A stretch of 64,000 nt of DNA from Pseudomonas wenzhouensis (GTDB lineage Bacteria > Pseudomonadota > Gammaproteobacteria > Pseudomonadales > Pseudomonadaceae). The stretch spans positions 2,914,001 to 2,978,000 of the forward strand of contig NZ_CP072610.1 of the NCBI RefSeq assembly GCF_021029445.1, given 5' to 3'. Both the position numbers and the translations under genes were made by a program. This document shows, in pieces, positions 35,913 to 46,805 of the stretch. How positions within the stretch are numbered: the first letter of the stretch is position 1; each line of letters starts with the position of its first letter. The notes below the pieces were generated by a model. That model had not been told where the DNA came from. It ran no database searches and was given only the letters and a program-made list of their open reading frames with translations.

Positions 35913-36988
35913 CAGCGGTTCTCCTCTGCCGGCGCCTGGCGGCGCAGCGTGCGGATCAGTTCCAGTTCGGCCTGGAAGTCGACGTAATGCGGCAACTTGA
36001 GGTGCGAGACGAAGCCGGCGGCCTCGACGTTGTCGCAGTGCATCAGCACGAACTCCTCTTCCTGCGCCGGGCCCTGCACCTCTTCGCCGTATTCGCCGGC
36101 ACGCAGGGCGCGGTCGACCAGGGCCATGCCCATGGCCTTGCGCTCGGCGTAGCCGAAGGCCAGGCCGTAGCCGCGAGTGAACTGCGCCTGCTCGGCGCTT
36201 TCCCCGACGAACTGGTTGACCATCTCGCATTCGGTGATTTCGATGTCGCCCAGCGGCACGGCAAAGCCCAGCTCGGCGGGCGTCATCCACACCTCGACGG
36301 CGCCGATACGGATTTCCCCGGCAAAGGGGTGATTGCGCCCATAACCGCGCTGGGTCGAATAACCCAGCGCCAGGAGGAAGCCCTCATCGCCACGGGCCAA
36401 CGCCTGCAGGCGCTCGGCGCGGTTGGCGGGAAAGGCCAGCGGCTCGCGGGTGATGTCAGGCACCGGCGCACCGTCATCCGTCTCGCGGGCCATCAGGCCT
36501 TCGTCGGCGAGAAAATCCAGCACGCGCGGACAGGGCTTGGGCTCATCGGTCACCGCCGCTTGCGGCGCCGGATAGTCACCTTCGGCCAGCAGCGCAAAGT
36601 CCAGCAGGCGATGGGTGTAGTCGAAGGTCGGGCCAAGTAACTGACCACCGGGCAGGTCCTTGAAGGTGGCGGAGATGCGCCGCTCCAGCTGCATTTGCGT
36701 GGTATCCAGCGGCTCGCTGGCGCCGAAACGCGGCAGCGTGGTGCGGTAGGCACGCAGCAGGAAGATCGCTTCCATCAGGTCACCTGCCGCTTGCTTGATG
36801 GCCAGCGCGGCCAGCTCCTCGTCGTACAGCGAGCCTTCGCTCATCACCCGGGCCACGGCCAGTGGCAACTGTTGGCGAACCTGCTGCACGCCCAGTTCGG
36901 CGACGGCAGTATCGCCACGGCGACGGCTGGCCAGCAGTTGATGGGCATTGTCGATGGCGCGTTCGCCACCCTTGACGGCGACATACAT
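35912..36988 (-). CDS. phnI: Phosphonate C-P lyase system protein PhnI
   Basis: 358 residues of the PhnI family (MYVAVKGGERAIDNAHQLL at the start, then YGRNHPFAGEIRIG and HCDNVEAAGFVSHLKLPHY). PhnI is the nucleosidase subunit of the PhnGHIJ core and displaces adenine from ATP. It overlaps phnH and phnJ by the TGATG pattern used throughout this operon. Confidence 0.95.
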   Translation of the reverse strand: MYVAVKGGERAIDNAHQLLASRRRGDTAVAELGVQQVRQQLPLAVARVMSEGSLYDEELAALAIKQAAGDLMEAIFLLRAYRTTLPRFGASEPLDTTQMQLERRISATFKDLPGGQLLGPTFDYTHRLLDFALLAEGDYPAPQAAVTDEPKPCPRVLDFLADEGLMARETDDGAPVPDITREPLAFPANRAERLQALARGDEGFLLALGYSTQRGYGRNHPFAGEIRIGAVEVWMTPAELGFAVPLGDIEITECEMVNQFVGESAEQAQFTRGYGLAFGYAERKAMGMALVDRALRAGEYGEEVQGPAQEEEFVLMHCDNVEAAGFVSHLKLPHYVDFQAELELIRTLRRQAPAEENR

Positions 36989-37599
36989 CAGGCAGCCTCC
37001 TCGGTTTCGATCAGCACGCGGGTGCTGCGCGGCAGACCGATAACTTCGAGGCCAGCAGCAAAAAAGCAGTCCAGGCCGCGTGGAAAAGCATTGCGTGCCT
37101 GACGCTGTTGCCAGAACGCGGCCGGCAACGGCAGGTTGACGCTGCGCACGTCCCTGATGCCGGGACCGCGCCAACGCAGGGCCGGGCCGGCATGCAGATC
37201 GTCGAGTTGAATCAGCAGCGTGCAGGACTGATCGGGGTAACGCTCGCTGCCGTTGTCGAAGTCCGACAGATCGTCCAGCTCGCTTTCATCGAACAAGGCG
37301 AACAGGGCAATCTCGCGCTCGGCGACGATCGGGCAGCCGCAGTGGAAGGCCAGGTTGGCGCGAATCAACGGCGTATCGAAGCGCGGCGCCAGCCATAGCG
37401 GCGTATCGCTGTCGAGAAAGGCCAGGCACAGGCCATAAGTAGCTGGGGCTAGATCGCCCAAAGCATGGGCGCGCTCCATGGCGCGTGGCAGGCCAGGTTC
37501 GGCCAGGGCAGCGAGGGCGGCGCGGAAGCTGACCTGGGCATCGAGCACCGGGTCGTCGAAAGCCGGTTGCAGCCAGTGCGAGCTGTGCGGCGTAGTCAT
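36988..37599 (-). CDS. phnH: Phosphonate C-P lyase system protein PhnH
   Basis: 203 residues from the ATG at 37599 (TGATG overlap with phnG). It has the PhnH pattern (FRAALAALAEPGLPRA, then FDTPLIRANLAFHCGCPI and the terminal GLEVIGLPRSTRV). PhnH is a structural subunit of the C-P lyase core complex with a fold related to PLP-dependent enzymes but no cofactor. Ordinary length. Confidence 0.94.
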   Translation of the reverse strand: MTTPHSSHWLQPAFDDPVLDAQVSFRAALAALAEPGLPRAMERAHALGDLAPATYGLCLAFLDSDTPLWLAPRFDTPLIRANLAFHCGCPIVAEREIALFALFDESELDDLSDFDNGSERYPDQSCTLLIQLDDLHAGPALRWRGPGIRDVRSVNLPLPAAFWQQRQARNAFPRGLDCFFAAGLEVIGLPRSTRVLIETEEAA

Positions 37600-38048
37600 C
37601 AATCCTCTCCTCTGACCAAGGTGAAGAACTCCACCTGGGTGGTGGCAGTCTGTGCGGCACGGGCCAGGCGCTGTTCGCGTTGCTGGCGAGCCAGGGGTTC
37701 GATCAGGTCACGCAGCCAGCGCGCCTGGTCGCTGCCCTGCAGGTGGGCGTCGGCCAGCGCCGCCAGTTCGGCACGGCGCTTGTCGCGACCGGCCAGGTAG
37801 CTGTAGCCGGTGCGCCCGTCGGCCAGACGCGCCACGCAGCGGGTCACGGTCATCTCGCCCAGGTTGAAGGCGCTACCGGTGCCGCCCATACGCCCGCGCA
37901 CCAGGGTCATGCCCACCTCGGGGGCGCGGATCAGCTGGTAGGCGCTGTCCTTGAGCGCCGCTTCATGGGCGTCGAGGGCGCTGCCGGCACGGGCCAGCAC
38001 CCCCATCCAGCGCTGGCGCGCGGCAATGTTCGGGTCGATTTCGTTCAT
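37599..38048 (-). CDS. phnG: Phosphonate C-P lyase system protein PhnG
   Basis: 149 residues (RQRWMGVLARA at the start, TGSAFNLGEMTVTRC near the middle, YLAGRDKRRAELAALADA later), the small core subunit paired with PhnI. GGAG lies 6 nt before the ATG at 38048. An ATG at 38060 overlapping the phnF stop (TGATG) would add four residues, but then the ribosome binding site would lie inside the gene. Confidence 0.93.
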   Translation of the reverse strand: MNEIDPNIAARQRWMGVLARAGSALDAHEAALKDSAYQLIRAPEVGMTLVRGRMGGTGSAFNLGEMTVTRCVARLADGRTGYSYLAGRDKRRAELAALADAHLQGSDQARWLRDLIEPLARQQREQRLARAAQTATTQVEFFTLVRGED

Positions 38049-38059
38049 GCGGGTCTCCA

Positions 38060-38764
38060 TCAGGTCGCTACCTGGTACTGGAAGCGGTCGGCGCGGCTGC
38101 TGGACTGCGCCAGCTCCACCGCCCGGCCAGCGGGATCGCGGGACAAAGTGAGCACGCTGAGCAGCGGCGCATGGCGTGGCATCAGCAGGTGCGCGGCCTC
38201 CTCGCGGCTGGGCAGGCGCGCGCCGATCAGGCTGAAGGTGCGCGCCAGCGGCAGGTCGCGCTCGGCCAGGTACTGGCGCAACGAACCACCCTGGTAGTCG
38301 GCCAACAGTGGCGCCAGGCTGGCGCAGAAACGGTGGCGAATCAGGCTCAGCGGCTGGCCGTCGAGCAGACGCAGCGTGGCCAGCTCGATCAGTTCGCTGC
38401 CCTCGGGCAGTTGCAGGTGACGGCACTCTTCGCTGCTGCCAGGGCGATGCTGACGTTCGATCAGCCTGGCCTCGACGCGGTGACCCAGCGCCGACAGCGA
38501 CTGACTGAAGGCACTGCCCGCCTCCACCGGATACACCAGCGGCCTGGCCAGCACCTGAGTGCCCTTGCCCTGGCGCCGCAGCAGGTGGCCTTCGAGCACC
38601 AGCTCGTCCACCGCGCGGCGCAGGGTGTGGCGGTTGACGGTAAAACGTGCGGCCAGTTGCATCTCGCCCGGCAGGTAATCGCCCGGGCTCATGCGCTGCA
38701 ACTCTTCGCGCAGCACGCCAGCCAGCTCCAGGTACAGCGGCTGATCTTGTCTAGACATGTGCAT
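38060..38764 (-). CDS. phnF: Phosphonate-metabolism GntR-family regulator PhnF
   Basis: 234 residues. A GntR winged helix (LREELQRMSPGDYLPGEMQLAARF, then VNRHTLRRAVDELVLEGHL) is followed by a UTRA effector domain (about 85-234). PhnF represses phosphonate genes in other bacteria. It sits between the transport genes (phnC-E) and the lyase genes (phnG-P). The start at 38764 is the first of two ATGs two codons apart. Confidence 0.92.
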   Translation of the reverse strand: MHMSRQDQPLYLELAGVLREELQRMSPGDYLPGEMQLAARFTVNRHTLRRAVDELVLEGHLLRRQGKGTQVLARPLVYPVEAGSAFSQSLSALGHRVEARLIERQHRPGSSEECRHLQLPEGSELIELATLRLLDGQPLSLIRHRFCASLAPLLADYQGGSLRQYLAERDLPLARTFSLIGARLPSREEAAHLLMPRHAPLLSVLTLSRDPAGRAVELAQSSSRADRFQYQVAT

Positions 38765-38802
38765 GGTCTGAAAAGGGCGCACACAGGCGCCCTCCCTCTC
38801 CT

Positions 38803-39594
38803 TCAGATAAAAAGCTTGCGCAGGCGCTGGGACAGGATGTCGATGGCGCTTACCACCAGGATGATCACGATCAGCAGGGCGCAGGTCTGGGCAAACTGGA
38901 AGCCACGAATCGACTCCCAGAGCATCACCCCAATACCCCCGGCGCCGACCATGCCGACCACCGTGGCCGAGCGCACGTTGGACTCGAAGCGATAAAGCGA
39001 GAAGGAAATCCACAGCGGCAACACCTGCGGGATGACGCCGAAAATCACCTCCTGCAGGGCGCTGGCACCAGTGGCACGCACGCCTTCGACCGGGCCGGGA
39101 TCGATGGCCTCGACCGCCTCGGCGAACAGCTTGGCCAGCACCCCGGTGGTGCTGATGAACAGCGCCAGCACGCCGGCGAAGGGGCCGAGCCCGACCGCAA
39201 CGACGAAGAGCATGGCGAAGACCATTTCATTGATCGAACGACAGGCATCCATCACCCGGCGTACCGGCTGGTACACCCACCAGGGCACGATGTTCTCGGC
39301 ACAGAGAATGCCCAGCGGAATGGCGCACAGGATGGCCAGCACCGTGCCCCACAGAGCGATCTGCACGGTGACGAGCATTTCCTTGAGATAGAACTCCCAA
39401 TTGCTGAAATCCGGTGGGAAGAAATCGGCGGCGAAGGTGGCCATGTTGCCGCTGTCGCGAACCAGGGCCATCGGATTCATTTCCGCGCCCTGCCAGGACC
39501 AGGCGAGTACGGCCAGGAACAGCCCCCAGCCGATCAACTGCAACCAGCTGCGCTTGCTATCGGCAACCGGATTTAGGGTAGTCAGAGTGGTCAT
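38803..39594 (-). CDS. phnE: Phosphonate ABC transporter permease PhnE
   Basis: 263 residues. There are five to six transmembrane helices with the permease EAA-like loop ([20 protein letters not shown]) near 160-180 and [18 protein letters not shown] sequence after it ([19 protein letters not shown]). It forms the inner-membrane channel with PhnC and PhnD. Only one phnE is present. It is intact although phnC upstream appears frameshifted. Confidence 0.94.
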   Translation of the reverse strand: MTTLTTLNPVADSKRSWLQLIGWGLFLAVLAWSWQGAEMNPMALVRDSGNMATFAADFFPPDFSNWEFYLKEMLVTVQIALWGTVLAILCAIPLGILCAENIVPWWVYQPVRRVMDACRSINEMVFAMLFVVAVGLGPFAGVLALFISTTGVLAKLFAEAVEAIDPGPVEGVRATGASALQEVIFGVIPQVLPLWISFSLYRFESNVRSATVVGMVGAGGIGVMLWESIRGFQFAQTCALLIVIILVVSAIDILSQRLRKLFI

Positions 39595-39657
39595 CAAGGT
39601 ATCTCGGGGAAAACCATTGCAGTCAGCCCCCCGGCGTTGACCGAGGGGCTGCCAGGA

Positions 39658-40659
39658 TCAACCGGCGCTGGCGCCGTTCTGCTTCTCGAGCTCGGCCATG
39701 CGCTGTTCCAACTTGGCCAGTTCGGCGTCGAGCGCCTTGAGCTGGGCCTGCTTGTCGGCGTCCTTGAGCTTGTCGTTGTTAGCCACTTCGGTGCGCTTCT
39801 TGAACAGCTCGAGCTGGCGAATCGGCAGCAGCTGATCGTCATTCGAGGCGCGGAATTTGCCCCACTGCAGGCCTTCCAGGACTTTCAGCTCCTGCGGCTG
39901 GTCGCCGTAGGTCATGAAGAACTCACGCAGCTTGTCGCGGGTTTCCTGCGGCAGGTTCTTGCGCCAGACCATCGGGTCGGACGGGATCAGCGGCGAAGTC
40001 CAGATCACCTTGAGCTGCGCGGCCTTATCCGGCGCAGTCACTTCCAGGCGCTCCATGCCTTCGCTGTTGAAGGTGCCGATATCGACCTGCTTGTTGGCCA
40101 CCGACAGGGCGTTGACTTCATGGCTGCCGTTGAGCGAACGCTTGAAAAGCTTGTTGGCGTCGACGTTGTTCTGGGCGAACACGTAGTAGCCCGGCACCAG
40201 ATAGCCGGAGGTGGAGTTGGGATCACCATTGGCGAAGGTCAGGCTCGAAGCGTTCTTCAGCATGTCCTCGACCGAGTTGATCGGGCTGTCCTTGTGCGCC
40301 ACCAGCAGGCTGTAGTAACCCTGCGAACCATTGGCCGCGACGGTCTGGGCGAAGATCTCGCCGCCGGCGCGATCCACCGCTTCCATGGCTGACTTGTTGC
40401 CGTACCAGGCCACATCGACCTTGTCGAAGCGCATGCCCTGGATGATGCCGGCATAGTCAGGGGCGAAGAAGGCGTTGATCTTGATCCCGGTCTGCTTGCT
40501 CATATCAGCCAGGAAGGGGTCCCACATTTCCTTGAGGTTCTGCGAAGACTCGGTGGAAATAATGCCGAAGTTGAGTTCCTCGGCGGCCTGGGCCGAGCCC
40601 AGCAGGGAACCGGTAACGAGCGCAGAGGCAGCCAGAACCTGGCCGATGCGTTTGAACAT
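39658..40659 (-). CDS. phnD: Phosphonate ABC transporter substrate-binding protein PhnD
   Basis: 333 residues. The signal peptide (MFKRIGQVLAASALVTGSLL..., cleaved near AQAAEE) is followed by a type II periplasmic binding domain with ISTESSQNLKEMWDPFLADM. The family loop GNKSAMEAVDRAGGEIFAQT and SGYLVPGYYVF are present. The C-terminal ~50 residues form a long charged helix (KKRTEVANNDKLKDADKQ..., coiled-coil-like), as in other PhnD. It binds phosphonates and delivers them to PhnE/PhnC. Confidence 0.95.
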   Translation of the reverse strand: MFKRIGQVLAASALVTGSLLGSAQAAEELNFGIISTESSQNLKEMWDPFLADMSKQTGIKINAFFAPDYAGIIQGMRFDKVDVAWYGNKSAMEAVDRAGGEIFAQTVAANGSQGYYSLLVAHKDSPINSVEDMLKNASSLTFANGDPNSTSGYLVPGYYVFAQNNVDANKLFKRSLNGSHEVNALSVANKQVDIGTFNSEGMERLEVTAPDKAAQLKVIWTSPLIPSDPMVWRKNLPQETRDKLREFFMTYGDQPQELKVLEGLQWGKFRASNDDQLLPIRQLELFKKRTEVANNDKLKDADKQAQLKALDAELAKLEQRMAELEKQNGASAG

Positions 40660-40716
40660 GGCAAAGCACTCCTGTTGCAGATGGGCGTTGTTGAAGTGAA
40701 CCGGGAATGAACGGCG

Positions 40717-41540
<824 letters not shown>

Positions 41541-41619
41541 GTACTGGCCCTCTACTACCGTTGTCGATGCGAAGGCTGTTACACGCGCCTTCTGGTGTAG
41601 ACCACGTTAGGCGCAAGCT

Positions 41620-41648
41620 GTGTCAGCCCCATGAAACGGAGATGACAA
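41620..41648 (-). promoter_or_regulatory. Pho box of the phn operon (three PhoB half-sites)
   Basis: Read on the minus strand, three 7-mers lie 11 bp apart: TTGTCAT (41648-41642), GTTTCAT (41637-41631) and CTGACAC (41626-41620). They are spaced by CTCC and GGGG. The E. coli consensus half-site is CTGTCAT with 4-bp spacers. The box ends 79 nt upstream of the phnC start, the expected position for PhoB-activated transcription. It implies induction of the whole phn operon by phosphate starvation. Confidence 0.8.
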
Positions 41649-41785
41649 TTGAGTGACCAAAGCCTGAACTTTCGCGGCTGGAGGCGAACCAACAGGACTT
41701 ATGACGAATACTGCGCATTTCTGACAATCGGTGCTGGCACAAAGCCGCCACTTGCCCCACACTTCGACACGTATTTGGCGTCAAG

Positions 41786-41813
41786 GAACTGTTCAGATGA
41801 CCGCAAGGTCACA
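41786..41813 (+). promoter_or_regulatory. Candidate AlgU (sigma-22) promoter of amrZ
   Basis: GAACTG (41786-41791) and TCACA (41809-41813) are spaced by 17 bp. The AlgU consensus is GAACTT, 16-17 bp, TCTGA. amrZ is AlgU-dependent in P. aeruginosa. The match is partial; a GAACTT at 41666 lacks a good -10 partner. Confidence 0.35.
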
Positions 41814-41921
41814 ATGACGCAGAACGCGATACCGGTTGAACGGCTAGTGCGAAACACGGTCAAACCGGTGACAATCTCGACACTGACTACCAGTATCGCT
41901 CCCTGAACTAACCGGTAATGT

Positions 41922-42248
41922 ATGCGCCCTATGAAACAGGCTACCTATTCCAGCCGCACGGCTGACAAATTCGTCGTTCGCTTGCCAGATGGCATGCGTG
42001 AGCGTATCGCTGACGTAGCACGCAACCATCACCGCAGCATGAACTCTGAAATCATCGCCCGCCTGGAGCAGAGCATGCTGCAGGAAGGCGCTCTGGATGA
42101 AGATCTCAGCATGCGCCTCGACAGCCCCGAGCTGAGCCTGCACGAGCGTGAGCTGCTGCAGCGTTTCCGTCAGCTGTCGCGCCGCCAGCAAAATGCGCTG
42201 GTGGCACTGATTGCCCACGACGTGGAAATGGCCGCTGAAGAAGCCTGA
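41922..42248 (+). CDS. amrZ: Ribbon-helix-helix regulator AmrZ (AlgZ)
   Basis: 108 residues, matching P. aeruginosa AmrZ in length and sequence as I recall it. The N-terminal beta strand ([10 protein letters not shown]) precedes the ribbon-helix-helix ([27 protein letters not shown]), and the C-terminal tetramerisation region ([28 protein letters not shown]) is conserved. AmrZ activates alginate and represses motility genes by binding DNA as a dimer of dimers. It has its own terminator and stands between the phn and oad operons. Ordinary for Pseudomonas. Confidence 0.95.
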   Translation: MRPMKQATYSSRTADKFVVRLPDGMRERIADVARNHHRSMNSEIIARLEQSMLQEGALDEDLSMRLDSPELSLHERELLQRFRQLSRRQQNALVALIAHDVEMAAEEA

Positions 42249-42255
42249 AGCGCGC

Positions 42256-42293
42256 CCATAAAAAAACCGGCCTTGCGCCGGTTTTTTTATGGG
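42256..42293. terminator. Bidirectional rho-independent terminator between amrZ and oadB
   Basis: The long stem CCCATAAAAAAACCGGC / GCCGGTTTTTTTATGGG has A and T tracts on both sides, so it can end transcripts from amrZ (+) and from oadB (-). Confidence 0.92.
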
Positions 42294-42330
42294 CAATGAA
42301 AAGACGCGGAGCACACTCCGCGCCCTTAGG

Positions 42331-43467
42331 TCAGCCAACAAAGCTGAGCAGCACCCCCGCCGCCACTGCCGAGCCGATCACCCCGGCCACGTTCGGGCCC
42401 ATGGCATGCATCAGCAGGAAGTTCTGCGGGTTGGCCTCCAGGCCGACCTTGTTCGATACCCGGGCCGCCATCGGTACCGCCGATACCCCCGCCGAGCCGA
42501 TCAGTGGGTTGATCTTGTTGCTGCTGAATACGTTCATCAGCTTGGCCATCAGCACGCCAGCCGCCGTGCCGGCACAGAAAGCCAGCATGCCGAGACCGAG
42601 AATCCCCAGAGTCTTGAGTTGCAGGAAGGAGTCAGCCGAGAGTTTGGAGCCCACGGTCAGGCCAAGGAAGATGGTGACGATATTGATCAGCGCATTGCGC
42701 GAGGTATCGGCCAGGCGCTCGACCACACCCGCTTCACGCAGCAGGTTGCCGAGGGCGAACATGCCAATCAGCGGCGCGGCGTCCGGTAGCAGCAAGCCAA
42801 TCAGAATGCACAGCACGATGGGAAAGATGATCTTCTCGGTCTGCCCCACCGGACGCAGCTGCTGCATGACGATGGCGCGCTCTTCCTTGGTGGTCAGGGC
42901 GCGCATGATCGGCGGCTGAATCAACGGCACCAGCGCCATATAGGCATAGGCGGCGACTGCAATGGGGCCGAGCAGATGCGGCGCCAGCTTTGAGGTCACG
43001 AAGATCGAGGTCGGGCCGTCAGCACCACCGATGATGGCGATGGAAGCCGCCTCTTTCAGGGTGAACTCCATACCTGGGATACCCAGCGCAGTCAGCGCCA
43101 GGGCGCCGAGCAGCGTACCGAAGATACCGAACTGCGCAGCAGCACCGAGCAGCAGCGTCTTGGGGTTGGCCAGCATCGGCCCGAAGTCGGTCATGGCCCC
43201 AACGCCAAGGAAGATCAGCAGCGGGAAGATACTGGTCGGCAGGCCCACCTCGTAGATCAGGTGCAGGAAGCCCGCACCCTCAGCCATATTGGCCACCGGA
43301 ATGTTCGCCAACAGCCCACCAAAACCAATGGGCAGCAGCAACAGCGGCTCGAAGCCCTTTTTGATGGCCAGGTAGATCAGCAGCACACACACGGCAATCA
43401 TGAAGGCCTGGCCAGGCTCAAGGTGATACAGACCGGTGCTTTGCCAGAGTTTCAGGAGCTTTTCCAT
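42331..43467 (-). CDS. oadB: Sodium-pumping oxaloacetate decarboxylase subunit beta
   Basis: 378 residues of the OadB/GcdB/MmdB family of integral membrane subunits, with about nine to eleven hydrophobic helices. The channel signatures [14 protein letters not shown] (about 143-156) and [14 protein letters not shown] near 325 are typical. It decarboxylates carboxybiotin and exports sodium ions. It lies 12 bp downstream of oadA at the end of the oadG-A-B operon and is followed by a bidirectional terminator. Confidence 0.95.
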   Translation of the reverse strand: MEKLLKLWQSTGLYHLEPGQAFMIAVCVLLIYLAIKKGFEPLLLLPIGFGGLLANIPVANMAEGAGFLHLIYEVGLPTSIFPLLIFLGVGAMTDFGPMLANPKTLLLGAAAQFGIFGTLLGALALTALGIPGMEFTLKEAASIAIIGGADGPTSIFVTSKLAPHLLGPIAVAAYAYMALVPLIQPPIMRALTTKEERAIVMQQLRPVGQTEKIIFPIVLCILIGLLLPDAAPLIGMFALGNLLREAGVVERLADTSRNALINIVTIFLGLTVGSKLSADSFLQLKTLGILGLGMLAFCAGTAAGVLMAKLMNVFSSNKINPLIGSAGVSAVPMAARVSNKVGLEANPQNFLLMHAMGPNVAGVIGSAVAAGVLLSFVG

Positions 43468-43479
43468 GGCCGCGCTCCC

Positions 43480-45258
43480 TTAACCGATGGTCAGCAGGCT
43501 GTCGCCCACCGCCACCGCATCACCCACCTTGACGTTGACCGCACCAATGGTGCCAGCCTTAAAGGCACGAATTTCGGTTTCCATCTTCATGGCTTCGAGG
43601 ATGATGACCAATTGGCCCTCCTCTACGACCTGGCCTGGCTGCACCAGCACCTTGAAGATATTGCCGGCCAGCGGCGCCGCCTGCGGCTCGCCACCGCCAG
43701 CGGCAACCGGTGCTGCAGCAGGCGCCGCACCGCCCGCAGCCCCGACAGGCTTGAGGCCTTCGATATCGCCACCTTCATTCACCTGCACCACAAAGGACTT
43801 GCCGTTCACTTCAACGGTGTAGACCTCGGGCTTGCCAGCCTCGCGGGCCGGTACTTCCTTGCCGGTCGGAGCCGGTTCGAAGGCCGCCGGGTTACCGCGA
43901 TTTTCCAGGAACTTCAGGCCGATCTGCGGGAACAGCGCATAGGTCAGCACGTCGTCGATTGCATCGGCAGCCAGCTTGATGCCCTTCTCTTTGGCGATGC
44001 CCTTGAGCTCGGCGGTCAGCTTGTCCATCTCGGCTTCGAGCAGATCGGCCGGGCGACAGGTAATGGCCTCGGCCCCATCCAACACGCGGGCCTGCAGCGC
44101 CTTGTTGAACGGTGCCGGCGCAGCGCCGTATTCACCTTTCAGCACGCCAGCCGTCTCCTTGGTGATGGACTTGTAGCGCTCACCGGTCAGCACGTTGATC
44201 ACCGCCTGCGTGCCGACGATCTGCGAGGTCGGGGTCACCAGCGGGATAAAGCCGAGGTCTTCGCGCACCCGCGGGATCTCGGCCAGCACCTGGTCGAACC
44301 TATCCTGGGCGCCCTGCTCTTTCAGCTGGCTTTCCATATTGGTGAGCATGCCACCGGGCACCTGGGCCACCAGAATGCGCGAATCCACGCCCTTGAGATT
44401 GCCCTCGAACTTCGCGTACTTCTTCCGTACTTCACGGAAATAGGCGGCGATTTCTTCCAGCAGCTCCAGGTTCAGGCCGGTATCGCGCTCGGTGCCCTGG
44501 AACATCGCCACCACGGACTCGGTCGGCGAATGGCCATAGGTCATCGACAGGGAAGAAATCGCGGTATCGACGTTGTCGATGCCCGCTTCCACGGCCTTGA
44601 GGATGGCCACTGAAGAAAGGCCCGCCGTGGCGTGGCACTGCATATGAATCGGAATGGACAGGCTGGTCTTCAGGCGCGACACCAGCTCGAAGGCGGTATA
44701 GGGCGTGAGAATGCCGGCCATGTCCTTGATCGCCACCGAGTCCGCACCCATGTCTTCGATCTGCTTGGCCAGGTCCACCCACATGTCCAGGGTGTGCACC
44801 GGGCTGGTGGTGTAGGAGATGGTGCCCTGGGCATGCTTGCCCTGCTGCTTGACGGCCTTGAGCGCGGTTTGCAGGTTGCGCGGATCGTTCATCGCATCGA
44901 ATACGCGGAACACATCCACACCATTGATGGCGGCGCGTTCGACGAACTTCTCCACTACATCATCGGCGTAATGCCGATAGCCCAGCAGGTTCTGACCGCG
45001 CAGCAGCATCTGCTGGCGGGTGTTGGGCATGGCCTTTTTCAGCTCACGGATACGATGCCAGGGGTCTTCACCCAGGTAGCGAATACAGGCGTCGAAGGTC
45101 GCCCCGCCCCAGGACTCCACCGACCAGAAACCAACCTGATCGAGCTTGGGCGCGATCGGCAGCATGTCTTCCAGGCGCACACGGGTGGCCAGGATCGATT
45201 GGTGGGCGTCACGCAGCACCACATCGGTAATACCGAGTGCTTGTTTAACGGCAGTCAT
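43480..45258 (-). CDS. oadA: Oxaloacetate decarboxylase (sodium-extruding) subunit alpha
   Basis: 592 residues. The N-terminal carboxyltransferase barrel begins with [20 protein letters not shown] (metal-binding Asp and later [17 protein letters not shown]). A Pro/Ala-rich linker is followed by a biotinyl domain with the lysine in [10 protein letters not shown] near residue 558. It transfers CO2 from oxaloacetate to biotin. I start at the ATG at 45258 with GGGAG upstream. It could be a pyruvate carboxylase subunit B homologue in other contexts; the neighbouring oadG and oadB support the decarboxylase. Confidence 0.93.
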   Translation of the reverse strand: MTAVKQALGITDVVLRDAHQSILATRVRLEDMLPIAPKLDQVGFWSVESWGGATFDACIRYLGEDPWHRIRELKKAMPNTRQQMLLRGQNLLGYRHYADDVVEKFVERAAINGVDVFRVFDAMNDPRNLQTALKAVKQQGKHAQGTISYTTSPVHTLDMWVDLAKQIEDMGADSVAIKDMAGILTPYTAFELVSRLKTSLSIPIHMQCHATAGLSSVAILKAVEAGIDNVDTAISSLSMTYGHSPTESVVAMFQGTERDTGLNLELLEEIAAYFREVRKKYAKFEGNLKGVDSRILVAQVPGGMLTNMESQLKEQGAQDRFDQVLAEIPRVREDLGFIPLVTPTSQIVGTQAVINVLTGERYKSITKETAGVLKGEYGAAPAPFNKALQARVLDGAEAITCRPADLLEAEMDKLTAELKGIAKEKGIKLAADAIDDVLTYALFPQIGLKFLENRGNPAAFEPAPTGKEVPAREAGKPEVYTVEVNGKSFVVQVNEGGDIEGLKPVGAAGGAAPAAAPVAAGGGEPQAAPLAGNIFKVLVQPGQVVEEGQLVIILEAMKMETEIRAFKAGTIGAVNVKVGDAVAVGDSLLTIG

Positions 45259-45281
45259 ACAGGTACTCCCTCTGAACCTGA

Positions 45282-45539
45282 TCAACCGCGACGGGCGCGG
45301 TGCTGGGCAATGGCGGATTGGATGGCGGCCAGTGTGTCTGCATCCGGCTCATGGTTGGCCGGCCTGGTACTGGACGCGGGAGAGGAGACTGCAGGAGCCG
45401 GCACAGGCGCCGCGAAGGTCGCGATCAGCCGCGACATCAGGCTGACCACCCCCACCAGCAACACCAGAAAGATAAACACGAAACCCATGCCGAACAGCAT
45501 GAGTTCGACACCCTCAAGCAGCAGTTCACTGGGGGTCAT
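45282..45539 (-). CDS. oadG: Oxaloacetate decarboxylase subunit gamma
   Basis: 85 residues: one N-terminal transmembrane helix ([22 protein letters not shown]) followed by a Pro/Ala-rich stretch and a charged C-terminus ([20 protein letters not shown]), the typical OadG plan. It anchors the complex and binds zinc through its tail. AAGGAG precedes the ATG at 45539. It is the first gene of the oadG-A-B operon, 23 bp before oadA. Confidence 0.9.
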   Translation of the reverse strand: MTPSELLLEGVELMLFGMGFVFIFLVLLVGVVSLMSRLIATFAAPVPAPAVSSPASSTRPANHEPDADTLAAIQSAIAQHRARRG

Positions 45540-45739
45540 CTTGGCTCCTTTTGGCCAGCAGCTCGCGGCTGCATTTATTATTGATTCAGGAGCGCCCAGG
45601 ATCAGCGCCCGGGCAAAGCTGCCGAACCTTAGCCTGAAACGAGCGTTTGAAGCAAACGCCAAAAGGGCTGGACTGGTCGTTGATGTAGTGTTTTTTGCGT
45701 ACCCACTACCGAAGCAGGAGAAAAGCTTTGCGCGTAATC

Positions 45740-46669
45740 TCAGGAGGCCGAACGCACACGGGTATCAACGGCAGGCGCCAGCGCCAGAAGCTGCTTGAAG
45801 TGGCGCGTCTCATCGCCCGGCGTGCGCCCGAACAGACGCTTGAACTCCCGATTGAACTGCGACGGGCTTTCATAGCCGACGCATTGCGCCGCACTCAGCG
45901 CGCTCATGTCGTTGCGAATCATCAGCAGCCGCGCCTGATGTAGGCGAATGGCCTTGAGATACTGCAACGGCGAGCGGCTGGTCATCGCCTTGAAATGCAC
46001 ATGGAAGGCCGGCACGCTCATGCTGGCGATTTCAGCCAGTGAGGGCACATCGAGCGCTTGCTGGTAATCCCGGTGAATGCGCTGCAGCACGCGCGCGATG
46101 CGGCCGAAGTGACTGTTCTGCGCCAGGGCCGCGCGCAAGCCATTGCCCTGCTCGCCCTGCAGCACGCGCAAGAGGATCTCGCGCACAATCGAGGGACCGA
46201 GCAGACGCACCTCGTCAGGGTCGGCCAGCGCCTCCAGCAAACGCAACGTGGCATCACTCAGGCGCGCATCCATCGGGCTGGAATAAAGCGTTGCCGGTCG
46301 GACTGGCTGGGGCGCCTGCAGATCCATGACCAGCTCGGCCAGCAACAGCGGGTCGACCCGCAGCGCCACCCCCAGCATGGGCTCTGCGGCACTGGCCTCG
46401 GTTTCGATGGAGAACGGCAGTGGCAACGCCAGCACTAGGTACTGCTGGGCATCGTAAACGTACAGGTTGCCATCATGCAGGCCGCGCTTGCGGCCCTGGA
46501 TCACGATCACGATGCTCGGCTCATACAGCGCCGGCGTGACCGGCAATGGCCGATCCGCACGCATGAAGGTCACCCCGTCGAGTTGCGCTGCGGTGTAGCC
46601 CTCTTGCGGAGCCAGGCGCAGCATCAGCTCAACCATACGTCTTTTGATGCGTTCAGCTCTCATGCTCAT
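45740..46669 (-). CDS. AraC-family transcriptional regulator (AraC_N type)
   Basis: 309 residues. The N-terminal cupin-like AraC_N domain (ALYEPSIVIVIQGRKRGLHDG, then YLVLALPLPF) is followed by the C-terminal double helix-turn-helix (PSLAEIASMSVPAFHVHFKAMT and SAAQCVGYESPSQFNREFKRLFG). The family includes regulators of oxidoreductase genes. It is divergent from an SDR gene at 46806 across 136 bp and probably controls it. Two in-frame ATGs (46669 and 46663) could be starts. Confidence 0.88.
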   Translation of the reverse strand: MSMRAERIKRRMVELMLRLAPQEGYTAAQLDGVTFMRADRPLPVTPALYEPSIVIVIQGRKRGLHDGNLYVYDAQQYLVLALPLPFSIETEASAAEPMLGVALRVDPLLLAELVMDLQAPQPVRPATLYSSPMDARLSDATLRLLEALADPDEVRLLGPSIVREILLRVLQGEQGNGLRAALAQNSHFGRIARVLQRIHRDYQQALDVPSLAEIASMSVPAFHVHFKAMTSRSPLQYLKAIRLHQARLLMIRNDMSALSAAQCVGYESPSQFNREFKRLFGRTPGDETRHFKQLLALAPAVDTRVRSAS

Positions 46670-46805
46670 GCGCGGACTCGTTGGCAGTACCCCGGCATTG
46701 TAGGAAGCATTCGATAGAAACAGGCAATATCCAAAGAGTAACGAGACTTAGCAGCCGACCCGCCCCTGCCTAGCATGAACGCTCCATAACGCAATGGAGA
46801 CCGAC

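Larger units (their letters stand above)
41541..41921. other. Divergent intergenic region between phnC and amrZ
   Basis: 381 bases with no gene. It holds the Pho box of the phn operon (41620-41648) and the amrZ promoter region. Two GAACT-type sequences (41666-41671 and 41786-41791) could be AlgU/sigma-22 -35 elements. The stretch 41690-41760 also contains TGGC- and GCCA-type repeats that could be AmrZ autoregulatory sites, but I cannot assign them firmly. Confidence 0.6.
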
